From NCBI GenBank assembly GCA_937124585.1, contig CAKZKT010000147.1, positions 46,649-110,648 on the forward strand: a stretch of 64,000 nt of DNA, read 5' to 3'. Shown piece by piece: positions 63,446 to 64,000 of the stretch. This DNA comes from an uncultured Anaerolineae bacterium (GTDB lineage: Bacteria > Chloroflexota > Anaerolineae > CG2-30-64-16). The notes below the pieces were generated by a model. The model had not been told where the DNA came from and made no database searches. It saw nothing but the letters and a program-made list of their open reading frames with translations. The position numbers and the translations under genes are program-made. How positions within the stretch are numbered: position 1 is the stretch's first letter; each line of letters opens with the position of its first letter.

Positions 63446-64000
63446 ATGAAGTATCGTTTCGCAGCAGGGATGATGCTCATCCTCGCCCTTCTCCTCGCCG
63501 GATGCGCGCCGACCGGCGCGCCGACCAAAGGCGAGGTGACCGTTTACGTCGCCGGGCCACTCTCTGGCTTTCAGGCGAACACAGGGCAGACGGTGGCAGG
63601 CGGCGTGCGGCTGATGGCAGAACAGCTCAACCGCTCCGGCGGACTGCTGGGCTATCGGGTCAAAGTGGTGGCTCTGGACGATGAAGCGGACTCCGAGGTG
63701 GCCGTGAGCGTGGCCGAACAGATCAAAGGTGCCATCCAGCGCGGAGAACGGGTCATCGGCGTCATCGGCCACCCCAATTCGGGCCAGACCGACGCGGCCA
63801 TGGCCATCTACAAAGACCTGCCCATCATCGTCATCACGCCGACCGCCTCCGAAGTCAGCCTGACCAAACGCGGCTTCCGCAACTTCTTCCGCGTGAACGC
63901 GGCCAACGACGTCCAGGCCAGGATCGGCGCGGCGTATCTGGTCAACACGCTCGGCGCCAGGAAAGTGGCCGTGCTCTTCAACGACGACCCCTACGGCATT
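63446..64000 (+). CDS. LivK-type ABC substrate-binding lipoprotein, N-terminal part (cut by window edge)
   Basis: The 185 visible residues start with a signal peptide and lipobox (LLLAGC), then VTVYVAGPLSGFQANTGQTV, GGVRLMAEQLNRSGGLLGY and the VIGVIGHPNSGQTDAAMAIY block of Peripla_BP_6 (branched-chain amino acid) binding proteins. ITPTASEVSLT and VNAANDVQARIGAAYL continue the pattern. The protein runs off the right edge at DDPYGI. GAGGTG precedes the ATG. It could belong to the PspA cluster or begin a new transport operon. Confidence 0.88.
   Translation, partial: MKYRFAAGMMLILALLLAGCAPTGAPTKGEVTVYVAGPLSGFQANTGQTVAGGVRLMAEQLNRSGGLLGYRVKVVALDDEADSEVAVSVAEQIKGAIQRGERVIGVIGHPNSGQTDAAMAIYKDLPIIVITPTASEVSLTKRGFRNFFRVNAANDVQARIGAAYLVNTLGARKVAVLFNDDPYGI

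Overview
The window is high-GC bacterial chromosome that reads as a member of the Chloroflexota, probably Anaerolineae-like. Pointers are the secreted protein with a TP-rich stretch followed by AYLPLVIK, peptide-type ABC importers sitting in sugar loci, a tungsten-type aldehyde ferredoxin oxidoreductase, many ATGA start/stop overlaps and abundant intergenic palindromes. This placement is inference. No rRNA, tRNA, insertion sequence, prophage or CRISPR array was recognised.

Layout. 1-4201 (+): end of cydB and one gene carrying fused CydD and CydC. 4407-15639 (-): MoaD-like carrier and AOR-type oxidoreductase, a 7-TM protein, an APH-fold kinase, an aldo/keto reductase, an enolase-superfamily dehydratase, a cytidylate-kinase-like protein, a DUF1349 protein, a GH42 beta-galactosidase and an M81 (MlrC) protein. 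15640-15925 is a divergent control region with a LacI-type operator. 15926-30927 (+): LacI regulator, a complete oligopeptide/oligosaccharide-type ABC importer (binding protein, two permeases, two ATPases), a beta-propeller protein, a uroporphyrinogen-decarboxylase-family protein, a GH4 glycosidase, a GHL6-like glycosidase and an EEP hydrolase. Together 7.3-30.9 kb looks like a large glycan-use island.

30969-35194 (-): hemC-hemD-hemB-hemL for early tetrapyrrole synthesis, divergent from 35266-38499 (+), a serine hydroxymethyltransferase fused to GcvT. 38571-44362 (+): a secreted protein, then nadC, a nucleoside hydrolase, a seven-copy 46-bp palindromic repeat array, nadA and nadB (de novo NAD synthesis), followed by a methyltransferase. 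45266-50548 (-): GreA-C-like protein, Era-like GTPase, small membrane protein, a three-domain DsbA-like lipoprotein, and an aminotransferase. The lipoprotein has an in-frame TGA exactly where the third CPFC motif needs its first Cys, followed by a SECIS-like hairpin, so it is probably a selenoprotein. 50851-53258 (+): Wzz-like protein, a BY-kinase-like partner with a broken P-loop, and RmlB. 53301-56279: secA. 56332-64000 (+): an ATPase fused to an OmpR-type DNA-binding domain, two PspA paralogues, a membrane-anchored binding-protein-fold protein, a binding-protein-fold/VWA protein, a membrane coiled-coil protein and the start of a LivK-type lipoprotein, a candidate envelope-stress or signalling system.

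Two families of strong palindromes (A: GCCAGGCAC...GTGCCTGGC; B: GACACGGA...CACGGATGCCACGGA) mostly lie within 0-20 bases after stop codons. The observations most worth following are the putative selenoprotein, the SHMT-GcvT fusion with an extra degenerate GcvT-like domain, the PspA/SBP/VWA cluster, and the repeat array at the end of the nucleoside hydrolase gene.
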